DNA of 64,000 bases from G965197675 sp965197675. GTDB taxonomy: Bacteria; Chloroflexota; Dehalococcoidia; Plut-88900. A program made the position numbers and the translations under genes. Location: positions 2,232,001 to 2,296,000 of the forward strand of contig OZ240221.1 in the NCBI GenBank assembly GCA_965197675.1, read 5' to 3'. Below the pieces are notes generated by a model. The model made no database searches and was not told where the DNA came from. It saw nothing but the letters and a program-made list of their open reading frames with translations. This document shows positions 62,762-64,000 of the stretch, piece after piece (positions within the stretch are counted from its first letter, which is position 1; each line of letters opens with the position of its first letter).

Positions 62762-63170
62762 CCAGAGCGGGAGGTTTTGCATTAGCCTCGCTGGTCTCGA
62801 AGTAGGCAAGGGTCTACACGACAATGGTTAACATGAAGCTTCATCCCAGGCTGGCGTTTGGATTGGTGGTTATCGTCGTGGCTGGAACTGGAGCTATAGA
62901 CCCAAGGCCCTAGGCAGCGTTAGAGTCCTTCAGAGAAGCCACGGCCGCTTGGTACTATCTACTTAGTCCCAGCCCCCTTCTCCCCACCCGCCTGCCTGCT
63001 GCAGGCAGGTCATTCCCGTGCTTGACACGGGAATCCACCTCCCTCTGGTTGGGGGGTGGGGGCCTGTCCTGAGTCCCTCGAAGGGACGTGCCTCCATATA
63101 CAAAAACTTACCAGGGGGCGGTTGGGGAACAGGGCGTTTGCCTTTCCGGAGACAGGCTCCTTAGTCCAAT
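62762..63170. other. Array end: truncated copy and repeats
   Basis: After member 5 there is a truncated family start (62824-62913), then a CCTGCCTGCTGCAGGCAGG palindrome (about 62990-63008), a GTCATTCCCGTG..ACACGGGAATCC palindromic element (63009-63036), a CCTGAGTCCCTCGAAGGG element (63067-63084), and a member of the long repeat family (63090-63165). No other gene was seen. Confidence 0.75.
62824..62913 (+). pseudogene. Truncated anchored-family copy
   Basis: ATG at 62824 begins MVNMKLHPRLAFGLVVIVVAG, the family anchor, but the frame stops at TAG 62911-62913 after 29 codons and no body domain follows. It is a remnant at the 3' edge of the array, like the one at 11579 behind the satellite gene. 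Confidence 0.7.
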
Positions 63171-64000
63171 CTAACGGAAGATGGTGACTGCTATGGGAAA
63201 GTGGTCCGAGGCCTGGCTCTGGGGTATGGAGAAATCAGAGACTTGTAGGTCGGGAGACACCCAGATATAGTCTATCCGCTGGTGGGGACTGTCAGACGCG
63301 GAGGTGAATCCCTTCCCCTCTGCTCCCGACGCTATGAAAGCATCCTTAAGCCCGGCATCTTCTAGCAACGTTATCTCGGGGTCCCACGGACGGCCATTGA
63401 AGTCACCCAACATGATAGTATTGGATACACCATTCCAGAAATCCACGAGAGCCTTAGACTGAGGGATTCGGTGCTCGCCTTCATCCTCGCCCGCATGAAG
63501 ATGAGTCGCTATTATCCTGAGCGGCAGGTCATCGCCCACGTCAACCTCGGCCAAAATGAACCCCCTGTCTATGGTGATATCCGAGTTGTTGGGCATATCG
63601 TGGGTCTCGCTGCCAACTATAGGATAGCGACTAAGTAGAGCATTCCCCCATAGGGAGTCGGCAGTAGGCCCTGAAACGTATTTCATGTCGAGACGCTGGG
63701 ACAACCAGTCCAGCATGTCCACAGCATCATTGATGAGCCATCCTCTCGAAACCTCCTGGAGTGCGATTATGTCGGGATCTTCCGCCTCTATCACCTTGGC
63801 TAAGTCCTCCATCACCAACCTTCCTTCGACGTCAAAGCCGGCATGCAGGTTGTAGGCCATCACCCTAACCGGTAGGCCGTTTCCTTGGGTAACCGAGGCG
63901 TCATTCCACCCAACAAAATAGACCGGGGGCAGTACCAAAAGGGCTAGAGGTACAAGAACCGCCCACCTTATGCGCGGCCATTCCGATTTGATCCACGATT
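63171..64000 (-). CDS. Membrane-anchored endonuclease/exonuclease/phosphatase family protein (partial)
   Basis: The catalytic EEP domain is complete: MAYNLHAG, IIALQEVSRG with the metal Glu, THLHAGED, GDFNGRPWDP with Asp and Asn, IDYIW and the terminal SDHFPI. Metal-dependent phosphoesterases of this fold cut DNA, lipids or sugar phosphates. The N-terminus does not stop at the first possible start (TTG, 63938): the frame continues to the window edge with WPRIRWAVLVPLALLVLPPV, a transmembrane span, so the gene extends beyond 64000. The domain probably lies outside the cytoplasm. Confidence 0.85.
   Translation of the reverse strand, partial: SWIKSEWPRIRWAVLVPLALLVLPPVYFVGWNDASVTQGNGLPVRVMAYNLHAGFDVEGRLVMEDLAKVIEAEDPDIIALQEVSRGWLINDAVDMLDWLSQRLDMKYVSGPTADSLWGNALLSRYPIVGSETHDMPNNSDITIDRGFILAEVDVGDDLPLRIIATHLHAGEDEGEHRIPQSKALVDFWNGVSNTIMLGDFNGRPWDPEITLLEDAGLKDAFIASGAEGKGFTSASDSPHQRIDYIWVSPDLQVSDFSIPQSQASDHFPIAVTIFR

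Overview
The window looks like an accessory-rich chromosomal segment of a free-living, heterotrophic bacterium. The mix of many amidohydrolases, SDRs, a luciferase-like flavin monooxygenase, Ldh2-type dehydrogenase, HyuA/HyuB fusion, MmgE/PrpD and tandem deacetylase-like enzymes, plus short intergenic palindromes of the GTCATTCCCGTG..GACACGGGAATCC type, resembles marine or host-associated Chloroflexota (Dehalococcoidia / SAR202-like). That placement is inference from gene content, not from a marker gene. No rRNA, tRNA, CRISPR array or intact transposase was recognised.

Layout. 0.2-5.2 kb: RRM RNA-binding protein, DUR3-like solute:sodium symporter with a small membrane partner, and an ammonium channel behind a good promoter. 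5.4-10.6 kb: amidase and a fused HyuA-HyuB hydantoinase/5-oxoprolinase; together with the transporters (and a dihydropyrimidinase-type enzyme at 42 kb) this suggests organic-nitrogen salvage. 10.6-11.7 kb: an outlying copy, flanked by wrecked copies, of a membrane-anchored paralogous family that forms an array at 58-63 kb. 11.7-30.7 kb: amidohydrolases, MFS carriers, luciferase-like monooxygenase, SDR, Ldh2 enzyme without the usual catalytic His, two-domain Rossmann/DUF2520 protein, LOG-family protein, acyl-CoA carboxylase carboxyltransferase and an alpha/beta hydrolase. 31-36 kb: SDR, two tandem NodB-fold enzymes, and a GrdB/PrdB-like protein interrupted by an in-frame UGA exactly where homologues have the first Cys of a CxxC motif, followed by a SECIS-like hairpin. 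36.1-41.5 kb: a methylcitrate-cycle operon (prpD, prpB, prpC, acyl-CoA synthetase). 41.6-54 kb: VOC protein, dihydropyrimidinase family enzyme, TenA-like protein with a two-subunit TPP decarboxylase, HPP membrane protein, cyclopropane-fatty-acid synthase, a second PD-(D/E)XK protein, an unknown conserved protein and an FAD-linked oxidase. 54.1-62.9 kb: a 1,432-residue surface protein with fibronectin-III and leucine-rich repeats, followed by five intact-looking tandem paralogues and one truncated copy. 63.2 kb to the edge: membrane-anchored endonuclease/exonuclease/phosphatase family protein, cut by the window end.

The two most notable items are the probable selenoprotein at 33.7-34.9 kb and the mosaic, recently duplicating anchored-protein array at 58.4-62.9 kb with its satellite at 10.6-11.7 kb. 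In that family a conserved N-terminal anchor and a conserved C-terminal half bracket a divergent middle, two members are almost identical except at the N-terminus, and the inter-gene spacers carry the same short leader ORF.
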